Positions 1 to 5,154 of a stretch of DNA of 5,154 nucleotides are shown piece after piece. The notes under the pieces were generated by a model. That model was not told the DNA's origin and searched no databases. It saw nothing but the letters and a program-made list of their open reading frames with translations. The stretch's first letter is position 1, and every line of letters starts with the position of its first letter. Both the position numbers and the translations under genes were made by a program. Where the stretch lies: positions 1 through 5,154 of the forward strand of contig JAKIZN010000145.1 in NCBI GenBank assembly GCA_022708005.1, read 5' to 3'. Origin of the DNA: Bacteroidota bacterium. GTDB lineage: Bacteria > Bacteroidota > Ignavibacteria > Kapaibacteriales > UBA2268.

Positions 1-83
1 TCTTCTTAAGAATGTGAGAAAAATTCGTTATTTTAGTAGCTAAAAATTATGGCAATTTTCAATTTAAAAAATAAAAAAAATAA

Positions 84-293
84 ATGGCACTTTCCAGTTT
101 TTTTTCAAACGCAGTAGCGGTAGACCTTGGCACAGCCAATACTCTTATCTGGGTGAAGGGCAAAGGCGTAGTATTAAATGAACCATCGATAGTAGCATTT
201 GACCGCTCTAATAAGCATATAATCGCAATCGGGCACGACGCTCAAGCAATGGTGGGCAAAACTCATAGAGACATTAAAATAATTCGCCGATGA
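84..293 (+). CDS. mreB: MreB N-terminal fragment (frame broken)
   Basis: This 69-codon frame encodes the N-terminal end of MreB, the bacterial actin that forms membrane-bound filaments and directs lateral cell-wall synthesis. Residues 13-21 (VDLGTANTL) are the first phosphate-binding motif of the actin/Hsp70 ATPase fold. They are followed by the family-typical [11 protein letters not shown] (about 29-39), [11 protein letters not shown] (about 48-58) and THRDIKIIR (about 60-68). The family then continues with R-P-M-R-D-G, but here the frame reads R-R-stop, and R-D-G continues in the next frame from base 290. The piece is therefore a truncated part of a normal gene. The ATG at 84 gives the usual short lead before the DLGTANTL motif. 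It has no clear Shine-Dalgarno sequence, only an A-rich leader. Alone it cannot bind ATP, because the second phosphate and adenosine motifs are missing. Confidence 0.85.
   Translation: MALSSFFSNAVAVDLGTANTLIWVKGKGVVLNEPSIVAFDRSNKHIIAIGHDAQAMVGKTHRDIKIIRR
285..293 (+). other. Apparent single-base frameshift in mreB
   Basis: The bases read CGCCGATGA. In the upstream frame this is Arg-Arg-stop. With one extra C (CGCCCGATG) it would read Arg-Pro-Met, matching the IRPMRDG found at this point in MreB proteins. The change is thus a one-base loss in a C run, or an equivalent -1 shift. I see no classic X-XXY-YYZ slippery heptamer just upstream (the codons are ATT AAA ATA ATT CGC CGA), so programmed -1 frameshifting is not supported. 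A sequencing or assembly error or a recent deletion are the simple explanations. Confidence 0.85.
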
Positions 294-1108
294 GGGACGG
301 AGCTATCGCTGACTTTGAAATAGCAGAGGCTATGTTGCGGGCATTTATCAGAAAAATTTCTATAGCATGGCAACCTGCGCGACGAGTGGTCGTGTGCGTC
401 CCGAGCGGTATAACGGAAGTGGAAAAGCGAGCCGTTCGCGATAGCTGCGAGCATGCGGGCGCCAAAGAAGTGCATCTAATTGCCGAACCTATGGCGAGCG
501 CTATCGGCATTGGACTGAACGTCCATGAACCAATCGGCAATATGATAGTCGATATAGGCGGCGGCACTACCGAAATAGCAGTTATAGCACTATCGGGAAT
601 AGTGAGCGACGAGTCAATTAAAACGGCTGGCGATGAAATGACTAGTGCTATTACAAATTATTTCCGTAGGCATCATAATATTTTAATCGGCGATAGGACT
701 GCCGAAATGATTAAATGCTCCGTTGGCTCTGCGGTGCCGCTCAAAGATGAAATGCAAATTGAAGTAAAGGGTCGCGATTTATTAAGCGGAGTGCCAAGAA
801 TGATAGAAGTCAGCTCTGCGGATATTCGCGGGGCGCTCTCCGAATCCGTCCATGAAATTGTAAATGCAGTGCTTCGACTGCTCGAAAGAACGCCACCAGA
901 AATTGCTTCCGATATATTCGATAGAGGAATTATGCTATCGGGCGGCGGCGCTCTACTCAAAGGATTAGACGAAAGGATACGCCAAGAAACCAAATTGCCT
1001 GTACACATTGCCGAGGATCCGTTGACTACTGTTGTCAGAGGCACTGGCAGAGTTCTCGAAGATTTAAGTGATTTTAGGTCTGTGTTAATAAAAAGCACAC
1101 GTTACTAA
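290..1108 (+). CDS. mreB: MreB, main part (rod shape-determining actin homologue)
   Basis: This 272-residue frame carries the rest of MreB. It begins at MRDGAIADF, a Met-containing stretch that is internal in intact family members. Recognisable parts are [16 protein letters not shown] (about 33-48), [14 protein letters not shown] (63-76), the second phosphate motif [14 protein letters not shown] (86-99), [15 protein letters not shown] (114-128), [10 protein letters not shown] (133-142), and the adenosine-binding motif [12 protein letters not shown] (215-226), then [13 protein letters not shown] near the end. Restoring one base at about 288 joins it to the upstream 69-codon piece and gives about 341 residues, the usual MreB length. 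The ATG at 290 overlaps the upstream TGA, so reinitiation is possible, but the product would lack the first phosphate loop and could hardly be a working ATPase. The gene ends 15 bases before mreC. The family assignment is very secure. Whether the gene is really broken is not known from one sequence. Confidence 0.93.
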   Translation: MRDGAIADFEIAEAMLRAFIRKISIAWQPARRVVVCVPSGITEVEKRAVRDSCEHAGAKEVHLIAEPMASAIGIGLNVHEPIGNMIVDIGGGTTEIAVIALSGIVSDESIKTAGDEMTSAITNYFRRHHNILIGDRTAEMIKCSVGSAVPLKDEMQIEVKGRDLLSGVPRMIEVSSADIRGALSESVHEIVNAVLRLLERTPPEIASDIFDRGIMLSGGGALLKGLDERIRQETKLPVHIAEDPLTTVVRGTGRVLEDLSDFRSVLIKSTRY

Positions 1109-1123
1109 TTTGACTGCTTTGCA

Positions 1124-1984
1124 ATGCAGAATATTATTAAAATAATAATTAAGTATAAAGGCTACATCACATATACTGCTCTTGTAGTTATCTGCTTATC
1201 TTTAATTTCTATGGGCGAAGTTTCTAAATTAGGTGGATTTAGAACTTTTATTATCGCATCGGTTGCTAATATGCAAGATGCTTTATCGTGGATACCCAAT
1301 CCCGGCGCGCTTCGCAGTGAAAATGAAGCGCTCAGAGAACTTAACTTGCAGCTATCTTCAGAAGTAATCAAAATGAGAAAATCTTTGATAGAAAATCAAA
1401 GATTGAAAAATATGATAAACCTTCGCGATACTGCAACTGTTTCGCTTATCCCCGCTGAAGTGGTCGGCAAAAGTTCGATTCAGATGAGAAACTATATCAC
1501 ACTCAATCGCGGATCGGCTGCTGGCATAAAGTCTGGCATGGCAGTGAGGACAGATGCGGGACTTGTTGGAGTAGTGATAGCCGCAGGGAATAAATTTTCA
1601 TTTGTAGAGCTATTGAATAATCGTAATGTGCGGATAGCCGCAAAGATTTTGAGAAGTCAAATCGACGGATTAGTTGCTTGGGAAGGTGGGGAATATCTAT
1701 TGCTTAAAAATATACCTACTTCGTTTGATATTGAAGTTAATGATATAGTTGCTACGTCGAATTATAGTAATAAATATCCTGCGGATGTACCTGTCGGCAA
1801 AGTTATAAGAGTGGAGAAAGATCCAGGTTCCTTATTTCATAAAATTGTTATCGAGCCTTACGCTCAATTTAATGCGCTGGAGCAAGTTTATGTGCTTAAT
1901 TACTTGCCAAGTCCAGAAATATTAAACTTGGCTAATGAAGTTGAAGAAAAACTGCTCGAGAGAAGGGCTGGAGCGAAAAGATGA
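1124..1984 (+). CDS. mreC: MreC, rod shape-determining protein
   Basis: MreC is a bitopic inner-membrane protein whose periplasmic part scaffolds the elongation wall-synthesis complex and links it to MreB. The 286 residues have the family layout. A short basic N-terminus is followed by one membrane segment at about 14-31. A stretch rich in Glu, Leu and Lys at about 64-98 looks like the dimer-forming coiled coil. The beta-rich domain then runs from about 104 to 260. Within it, LNRGSAAGIKSGMAV (127-141), AGLVGVV (145-151), VPVGKV (222-227) and the segment EKDPGSLFHKIVIEP (231-245) are typical of MreC. A charged tail of about 25 residues ends the protein. Length is normal and the frame is open throughout. 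The gene starts 15 bases after mreB without an obvious Shine-Dalgarno sequence, and its TGA overlaps the mreD ATG, so it is probably cotranscribed with both. Confidence 0.95.
   Translation: MQNIIKIIIKYKGYITYTALVVICLSLISMGEVSKLGGFRTFIIASVANMQDALSWIPNPGALRSENEALRELNLQLSSEVIKMRKSLIENQRLKNMINLRDTATVSLIPAEVVGKSSIQMRNYITLNRGSAAGIKSGMAVRTDAGLVGVVIAAGNKFSFVELLNNRNVRIAAKILRSQIDGLVAWEGGEYLLLKNIPTSFDIEVNDIVATSNYSNKYPADVPVGKVIRVEKDPGSLFHKIVIEPYAQFNALEQVYVLNYLPSPEILNLANEVEEKLLERRAGAKR
1970..1973 (+). promoter_or_regulatory. Shine-Dalgarno sequence for mreD
   Basis: GGAG lies seven bases before the ATG at 1981, inside the end of mreC. It supports the start at 1981, which overlaps the mreC stop as ATGA, over the internal ATG at 2008, although the purine run at 2000-2006 leaves the later start possible. 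Confidence 0.55.
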
Positions 1985-2514
1985 AAATAGTATCCCAAAG
2001 CAGAGAGATGAAAGCGTTCCCCATAAGGTATATTTACTATGCAGTAATAGCCCTTATACTTTCGATTGTGGATATACTCTTTGTGGATATTATTCAAATA
2101 GAGGGGATAGCGCCTGATTTATTGCTTATTCTCTGCATTTGGATAGCCCTTGCGGAAGGGCAGTTTGTCGCTCTGTTTGCGGCTTTTGGTATAGGCATAG
2201 TGTATGATTTGATTTCCGCAGATGTCGTTGGTACAAATGCACTTGCCAAAGTTTCGGCTGCCTTTGTTGCTGGGTTTTTTCACAAGGAACGAAATATCAA
2301 GCAAAGTTTGAATATTATTAGATTTGTGCTTGTGGTTTTAATCTCTTCGTTTGTGCATAATATCATATACTTTTTCTTTTACATCAAGTCCAGCGAAATA
2401 GCCTTTCTGCCGTTCTTTTTGCGCTATGGAATAGCGGCTTCGTTCTATACGACCGCTTTATCGGTGATAGCTATTTTAGTGAAAATCCCAGAAAAAGAAA
2501 TAGATATTGATTGA
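1981..2514 (+). CDS. mreD: MreD, rod shape-determining membrane protein
   Basis: MreD is a small polytopic inner-membrane protein of the elongation complex that partners MreC. The 177-residue product is very hydrophobic, with about five or six membrane segments (roughly 17-38, 43-58, 61-80, 88-100, 111-134 and 137-167). The stretch APDLLLILCIWIALAEG (44-60), the Gly-rich FGIGIVYDLIS (69-79) and GTNALAKVSAAFVAGFF (84-100) match the family's conserved PDL and G-x-x-x-D-L regions. Few other residues are diagnostic, so position after mreC carries part of the call. The TGA/ATG overlap with mreC suggests translational coupling. The charged C-terminal tail (KIPEKEIDID) is presumably cytoplasmic. No mrdA or rodA gene follows. 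A 113-base gap comes next. Confidence 0.9.
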   Translation: MKIVSQSREMKAFPIRYIYYAVIALILSIVDILFVDIIQIEGIAPDLLLILCIWIALAEGQFVALFAAFGIGIVYDLISADVVGTNALAKVSAAFVAGFFHKERNIKQSLNIIRFVLVVLISSFVHNIIYFFFYIKSSEIAFLPFFLRYGIAASFYTTALSVIAILVKIPEKEIDID

Positions 2515-2598
2515 TGTGCGGCTTCAATCCCACGCTTTTTGTTTGCCCGTTGATATAAGCTATAGTAATAAAAATTATATTATGTGGAATAAAAGATG

Positions 2599-2606
2599 TA
2601 TCTTTG
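2599..2606 (+). promoter_or_regulatory. Possible -7 promoter element (TAnnTTTG type)
   Basis: TATCTTTG matches the TAnnTTTG -7 consensus known from Bacteroidota housekeeping promoters. It lies 21 bases before the dipeptidase ATG at 2628, so transcription would begin at about 2612-2614 and give a leader of about 15 bases that still includes the ribosome-binding site at 2618-2622. No TTG is present at the expected -33 distance (about 2573-2580, an AT-only stretch), so the promoter is only half supported. The rest of the 2515-2627 gap holds only weak AT-rich dyads and no convincing terminator. Confidence 0.4.
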
Positions 2607-2617
2607 TATTTTATTCA

Positions 2618-2622
2618 AGGTG
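2618..2622 (+). promoter_or_regulatory. Shine-Dalgarno sequence for the M19 dipeptidase
   Basis: AGGTG sits five bases before the ATG at 2628. It decides that start over the in-frame TTG at 2604, which has no such site and would overlap the putative -7 element. Confidence 0.65.
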
Positions 2623-2627
2623 AAACT

Positions 2628-3527
2628 ATGATTATTGCAGATGCTCATTGCGACACACTGACCGCATATAAAAACGATGCTTTTTTTTCGGAAGAGGCTC
2701 ATTGGGATTTGCCAAGATTTAAATCATTGGGCGGAGTGTTGCAGTATTTTGCAATATTTACAGATGTTGAATATGCAGGCGATTCTGCCGTAACATTTGC
2801 TTTTAACTCGCTCGGCAGATTTTATAATCAAAAGCCCGATGACGTTGCGCTATTGCTCAGCAAGGCAGATTTTGATGCTAATAAGGTGAATATTTTGCTA
2901 TCGCTCGAAGGGGCTTCGCCGATAGTTAGTGATATTAATAATCTATACGCTTTCTATGCGGCTGGCATAAGAGCTATGACTTTAACTTGGAATCATAGAA
3001 ATTTTCTTGCTGATGGGATTAGCGAACCGTATGGCTTAACTAAATTTGGGCGAGAGGTTATAGCCGAGATGGAGAAACTCAAGATGATTATTGACGTTTC
3101 GCATCTAAACACTGCGGGCTTTGATGATGTACTGAAAACTGTGGCGTGTCCTATTATTGCTTCACATTCTAACGCCAGAGCAGTTTGCGAGCATCCAAGA
3201 AATTTATATGATGAACAAATTGCCGAAATCATTAAGCGAAAAGGGTTTATAGGTATTAATCTATATTCTAATTTTTTAGGAAATTCCAAAGATGATTTGA
3301 AGGGCAAAATCATTGAGCATATAGAGCATATTTTAAAGCTCGGTGGCGAAGACGCACTTGGCTTTGGTGCTGACTTTGACGGCATAGAATTATGCCCATT
3401 TGAAGGCGTTGAAGCATATTCAGAAATATACGCTATGCTACGCAATACTATGCAGTTGGACGAAAGTTTAATCGATAAGATTATGCATAAAAATCTTGTC
3501 GATTTTACTTTGAATTATATTAGCTAA
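2628..3527 (+). CDS. Membrane dipeptidase-type peptidase M19
   Basis: This is a zinc dipeptidase of family M19 (renal dipeptidase-like, amidohydrolase superfamily TIM barrel). Family members hydrolyse dipeptides, often with D-residues. From the ATG at 2628 it has 299 residues. The family's metal and substrate positions are present: H7 and D9 in DAHCDT, E94 in LSLEGA (bridging Glu), H123 in LTWNHRN (substrate contact), H159 in DVSHLN and H180 in SHSNARAVCEHPRN (metal), R191 in the same stretch, and D249 in GADFDG. The assignment of each residue is by analogy with the human enzyme. Unlike the human protein it has no signal peptide or anchor, so it is expected in the cytoplasm. The natural substrate cannot be read from the sequence. 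A role in recycling wall peptides would fit the neighbouring mre genes but is speculation. It is probably the first gene of a unit with birA and coaX, with birA starting 16 bases later. Confidence 0.92.
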   Translation: MIIADAHCDTLTAYKNDAFFSEEAHWDLPRFKSLGGVLQYFAIFTDVEYAGDSAVTFAFNSLGRFYNQKPDDVALLLSKADFDANKVNILLSLEGASPIVSDINNLYAFYAAGIRAMTLTWNHRNFLADGISEPYGLTKFGREVIAEMEKLKMIIDVSHLNTAGFDDVLKTVACPIIASHSNARAVCEHPRNLYDEQIAEIIKRKGFIGINLYSNFLGNSKDDLKGKIIEHIEHILKLGGEDALGFGADFDGIELCPFEGVEAYSEIYAMLRNTMQLDESLIDKIMHKNLVDFTLNYIS

Positions 3528-3536
3528 CTTTAACTT

Positions 3537-3541
3537 GGGAG
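3537..3541 (+). promoter_or_regulatory. Purine-rich ribosome-binding site for birA (short spacing)
   Basis: GGGAG lies before the ATG at 3544 with only two bases between, which is closer than usual. The in-frame TTG at 3535 has no upstream purine run and would place this site inside the coding region, so the ATG is preferred, though less firmly than for the neighbours. Confidence 0.4.
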
Positions 3542-3543
3542 CG

Positions 3544-4275
3544 ATGAAACATCATCATTTTAGCGAGGTCGGCTCTACCAATGACTACGCTTCCGAGCTG
3601 TTGAATAGAGAAGACGAAATTGCAGTAACGGCGGACTACCAAACTCAAGGCAGAGGGCGAAACAACCACGTTTGGCTTGGCTCTTTTGGTGATAATTTAT
3701 ATCTTTCGTATGGCAGAAAGCATAAGTCCAATTTGGATATGGACGGAGTGGTTTCTTATCAGTTAATAGGCTGCTTGGCTGCTTATCATGTTCTCAAAGG
3801 TTTCGCTAATCCCACTAAATTCAAAATGAAGTATCCTAATGATATTTATGCTTATTACAAAGATAACTACTGCAAAATAGCTGGAATTTTAGTAGAGCAT
3901 ACTTTTTTAGGAAGCACTTGCTCTAAATCAGTCATTGGCATCGGAATCAACGTTCAGCAAACAAATTTCGAGCTTTTCGATTCTAATTCTCCAGTCTCTT
4001 TGAAAATGTTGGGATACGATATAATGCCTAAAGAGCTTGTGGCGCCTTTGCTGTCATCACTCAAAAGCTTGCTAAAAGAGCCGTCAGAGATAATTTATCA
4101 GAAATGGGCGAAATTACTAAACATCATCGGCAAGGAAGTTAAGATTTTAAATAGCCGCGGCGCATGGATAGCTAAAGAAATATTGCCGGATTTGCGGTTA
4201 TTAATAGAAGATGTGAATTCCGGGAAAACAATGATAATCGACAATTCGGAGTCAATTAGATATGACTTGGACTAA
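3544..4275 (+). CDS. birA: Biotin--[acetyl-CoA-carboxylase] ligase (monofunctional)
   Basis: The enzyme activates biotin with ATP to biotinyl-5'-AMP and transfers it to the lysine of biotin carboxyl carrier domains, such as that of acetyl-CoA carboxylase, in the cytoplasm. From the ATG at 3544 it has 243 residues. Visible motifs are EVGSTND (8-14), the biotinyl-AMP loop QTQGRGRNNHVW (33-44), KYPNDIY (96-102), KIAGILVE (111-118), where K111 matches the catalytic lysine of the E. coli enzyme, and GIGINV (132-137). A C-terminal SH3-like domain follows from about 192. The N-terminal DNA-binding domain of E. coli BirA is missing, so this is a class I ligase that does not act as a repressor. One small oddity is Tyr at 97 where KWPND is usual. 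The end overlaps coaX by 14 bases, suggesting coupled translation. Confidence 0.93.
   Translation: MKHHHFSEVGSTNDYASELLNREDEIAVTADYQTQGRGRNNHVWLGSFGDNLYLSYGRKHKSNLDMDGVVSYQLIGCLAAYHVLKGFANPTKFKMKYPNDIYAYYKDNYCKIAGILVEHTFLGSTCSKSVIGIGINVQQTNFELFDSNSPVSLKMLGYDIMPKELVAPLLSSLKSLLKEPSEIIYQKWAKLLNIIGKEVKILNSRGAWIAKEILPDLRLLIEDVNSGKTMIIDNSESIRYDLD
4248..4251 (+). promoter_or_regulatory. Shine-Dalgarno sequence for coaX
   Basis: GGAG lies ten bases before the ATG at 4262, inside the end of birA. It supports that start and hence the 14-base overlap of the two genes. Confidence 0.45.
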
Positions 4276-5014
4276 TAAAAGCAACGTTCTCGCTATTGAT
4301 ATTGGAAATTCCAGAGTGAAATTGCTCGATAATTCTTTTTATTTCGCTTATGATTTGAGCAATCCAACTTGGCGAGATGACCTAAAGCAAGCCATATCGA
4401 GATTGGGTGGGCTGGCGCAAAGAGTGGTGGTGTCAAGTGTAAATAAAGTTGCCCAAGATGCTTTGCTCGAAATTTTTGAAGAGTTTAATGTTTCCTATGA
4501 AGATGTAGAAACTTTGCTGCGTAAGTCAAGCATAGTGGATTTTAAAAAAGTTGAAGGAATGGGGAACGATAGGAAGTTGGGGCTAATAGGCGCTTATTGC
4601 GAGTATCCCACTCCGCTTGCAGTGGTCGATTGCGGAACAGCCGTTACGGTGAATTTCTTGGCTATGCCGAATATCGCAATAGGCGGAGCGATATTCCCGG
4701 GCTTGCTAACTCAAGCAAAATCTTTGCATCAATTCACAAGCTTGCTGCCTTTGGTGGATATAGAATTGCCCAAAAGTTTTTGCGGTGGAAATACCGACGA
4801 TGCTATAAAAGCTGGAATTTTTGCTTCTGTTATCGGAGGCATTAAAGAGCTTATTTCACGCAATTCAACTAACCGGTTTAATAGGGTTAAGCCAAAGGTA
4901 ATTATCACAGGTGGATATGCTCCGCTTATAGCCAATAATATAAGCGGGCTTGATGTCGCAGTCGATGCAAATCTGGTGCTCAAAGGTATTCAAAAATTAG
5001 TTAGTTGCAAATAA
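4262..5014 (+). CDS. coaX: Type III pantothenate kinase
   Basis: CoaX phosphorylates pantothenate to 4'-phosphopantothenate with ATP, the first committed step of coenzyme A synthesis, in the cytoplasm. The 250-residue product has the ASKHA-fold motifs of the type III family: AIDIGNSRVK (11-20, first phosphate motif), VVSSVN (56-61), GMGNDR (99-104, the GxDR pantothenate site), VDCGTAVTV (122-130, second phosphate motif), GGAIFPG (141-147), GGNTDDAIKAG (175-185) and VIITGGYAPLI (213-223, adenosine side). Length is normal for the family. Position 131, after DCGTAVT, is Asn where many members have Asp. This Asp is not universal, so activity is still expected. The start at 4262 lies within the last codons of birA. 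The pair serves acyl metabolism: one gene for CoA and acyl carrier supply, the other for carboxylase biotinylation. Confidence 0.95.
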   Translation: MTWTNKSNVLAIDIGNSRVKLLDNSFYFAYDLSNPTWRDDLKQAISRLGGLAQRVVVSSVNKVAQDALLEIFEEFNVSYEDVETLLRKSSIVDFKKVEGMGNDRKLGLIGAYCEYPTPLAVVDCGTAVTVNFLAMPNIAIGGAIFPGLLTQAKSLHQFTSLLPLVDIELPKSFCGGNTDDAIKAGIFASVIGGIKELISRNSTNRFNRVKPKVIITGGYAPLIANNISGLDVAVDANLVLKGIQKLVSCK

Positions 5015-5043
5015 ATTAAGCTTAGATTTTGAAAAATTTCTTT

Positions 5044-5051
5044 TATTTTTG
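5044..5051 (+). promoter_or_regulatory. Possible -7 promoter element before the lipoprotein gene
   Basis: TATTTTTG fits TAnnTTTG and lies 34 bases before the ATG at 5086. The nearest upstream TTG (5029-5031) is only 12 bases away, shorter than the usual -33 spacing. In such an AT-rich gap a chance match is quite possible. The gap from 5015 to 5085 contains no convincing GC-rich terminator hairpin for coaX, only the 8-base palindrome TAAGCTTA at 5017-5024. Confidence 0.3.
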
Positions 5052-5073
5052 TATTATTTCTTCATCATAATTT

Positions 5074-5078
5074 AGGGG
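5074..5078 (+). promoter_or_regulatory. Shine-Dalgarno sequence for the lipoprotein gene
   Basis: AGGGG with seven bases to the ATG at 5086 is a well-placed ribosome-binding site. It is the main reason to believe that the short open frame at the edge is a real gene. Confidence 0.6.
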
Positions 5079-5085
5079 TATTACT

Positions 5086-5154
5086 ATGAAACACCTATTG
5101 GTTCTTATTATGGCATTTAGCCTTGTGTTTGTTGCTTGTAATAAATCAGAAGAG
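5086..5154 (+). CDS. Putative lipoprotein, N-terminus only (runs off the window)
   Basis: Only 23 codons are present and the frame is still open at the edge. The translation starts M-K-H, then has a hydrophobic stretch (residues 4-17) and the sequence FVAC at 15-18, followed by NKSEE. This is the pattern of a lipoprotein signal peptide: a basic start, a hydrophobic core, and a lipobox with Cys18 as the probable lipidated residue. The box is not ideal, with Phe and Val at -3 and -2 where Leu and Ala/Ser are usual. The charged residues after the Cys fit a mature lipoprotein exposed in the periplasm or on the outer membrane. The function cannot be told from this much. A separate promoter is possible, as the gene starts 71 bases after coaX. 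Confidence 0.65.
   Translation, partial: MKHLLVLIMAFSLVFVACNKSEE

Noticed and set aside
1..83. Promoter or short gene in the leader before mreB
   Set aside because: The stretch is AT-rich with no TAnnTTTG match, no clear -35/-10 pair and no open frame that looks coding, so nothing can be supported.
49..117. Earlier ATG at 49 as an alternative start for mreB
   Set aside because: It is in a different frame and stops at 115-117. It would need a second frameshift in the A-run, while the ATG at 84 already gives a normal MreB N-terminus.
270..293. Programmed -1 frameshift signal in mreB
   Set aside because: No X-XXY-YYZ heptamer is in phase before the stop, and I see no obvious strong hairpin just downstream. 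A lost base explains the data better.
274..1098. Antisense open frames over mreB (such as 274-567 and 673-1098 on the minus strand)
   Set aside because: They lie opposite well-conserved MreB coding sequence, are rich in Ser, Ile and Pro as expected of shadow frames, and show no recognisable domain or ribosome-binding site.
2066..2090. Direct repeat TTGTGGATAT twice, 15 bases apart, in mreD
   Set aside because: It encodes similar hydrophobic residues (VDI) in a membrane segment and is in frame, so it is probably chance or a trivial local duplication.
2566..2582. AT-only dyad (TAATA ... TATTA) after mreD as a terminator
   Set aside because: A five-pair stem of A and T only, without a following T run, is too weak to call a terminator.
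2993..3445. Minus-strand open frame of 150 codons inside the dipeptidase gene
   Set aside because: The + strand frame contains the full set of M19 motifs. The antisense product is of low complexity and resembles no family.
4597..4983. Overlapping frames inside coaX on both strands
   Set aside because: They cover the conserved CoaX motifs in another frame, have biased composition and no context of their own.
1..5154. An undescribed defence, mobile or secretion system
   Set aside because: Every substantial gene belongs to a known housekeeping family, and there are no repeats, transposase genes, tRNA sites or unknown large proteins. Only the truncated lipoprotein at the edge is unassigned.

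Overview
This AT-rich window holds a tightly packed run of housekeeping genes, all on the + strand. It starts with the cell-shape cluster mreB-mreC-mreD (84-2514). A peptidase M19 dipeptidase gene (2628-3527) follows, then a cofactor pair made of a biotin-protein ligase gene (birA-like, 3544-4275) and a type III pantothenate kinase gene (coaX, 4262-5014). The last 69 bases are the start of a small lipoprotein gene that runs off the edge. I see no RNA gene, insertion sequence, CRISPR array, long repeat or other sign of an accessory region. The protein families are all familiar, and I did not find a new system.

The clearest anomaly is in mreB. The family's ATPase fold is complete over about 341 residues, but the reading frame breaks near base 288, where one base appears to be missing. 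This leaves a 69-codon N-terminal piece and a 272-codon remainder. The stop of the first and an in-frame ATG of the second overlap as ATGA. Loss of one C from a short C run explains it exactly, so a sequencing or assembly error or a recent mutation is more likely than a designed split gene. The intact mreC and mreD downstream agree with that.

MreB filaments, the periplasmic scaffold protein MreC and the membrane protein MreD together guide lateral cell-wall synthesis, so the organism is probably a rod, or descends from one, with a peptidoglycan wall. The window does not reach mrdA (PBP2) or rodA, which often sit near mreBCD. After mreD there is a 113-base gap with a TAnnTTTG element, suggesting a new transcription unit running from the dipeptidase gene through birA and coaX (spacing 16 bases, then a 14-base overlap). 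BirA attaches biotin to carboxylases and CoaX makes the first committed CoA precursor, so the last two genes both supply cofactors for acyl metabolism.

The likely host is a Gram-negative bacterium of the Bacteroidota/Chlorobiota/Ignavibacteria/Kapabacteria group. This rests on the AT-rich composition, the TAnnTTTG-like elements before the dipeptidase and lipoprotein genes, the monofunctional BirA paired with CoaX, and the lipoprotein signal. It is an inference of moderate to low confidence. Clear Shine-Dalgarno sequences before several genes are less typical of class Bacteroidia and lean towards a deeper branch.
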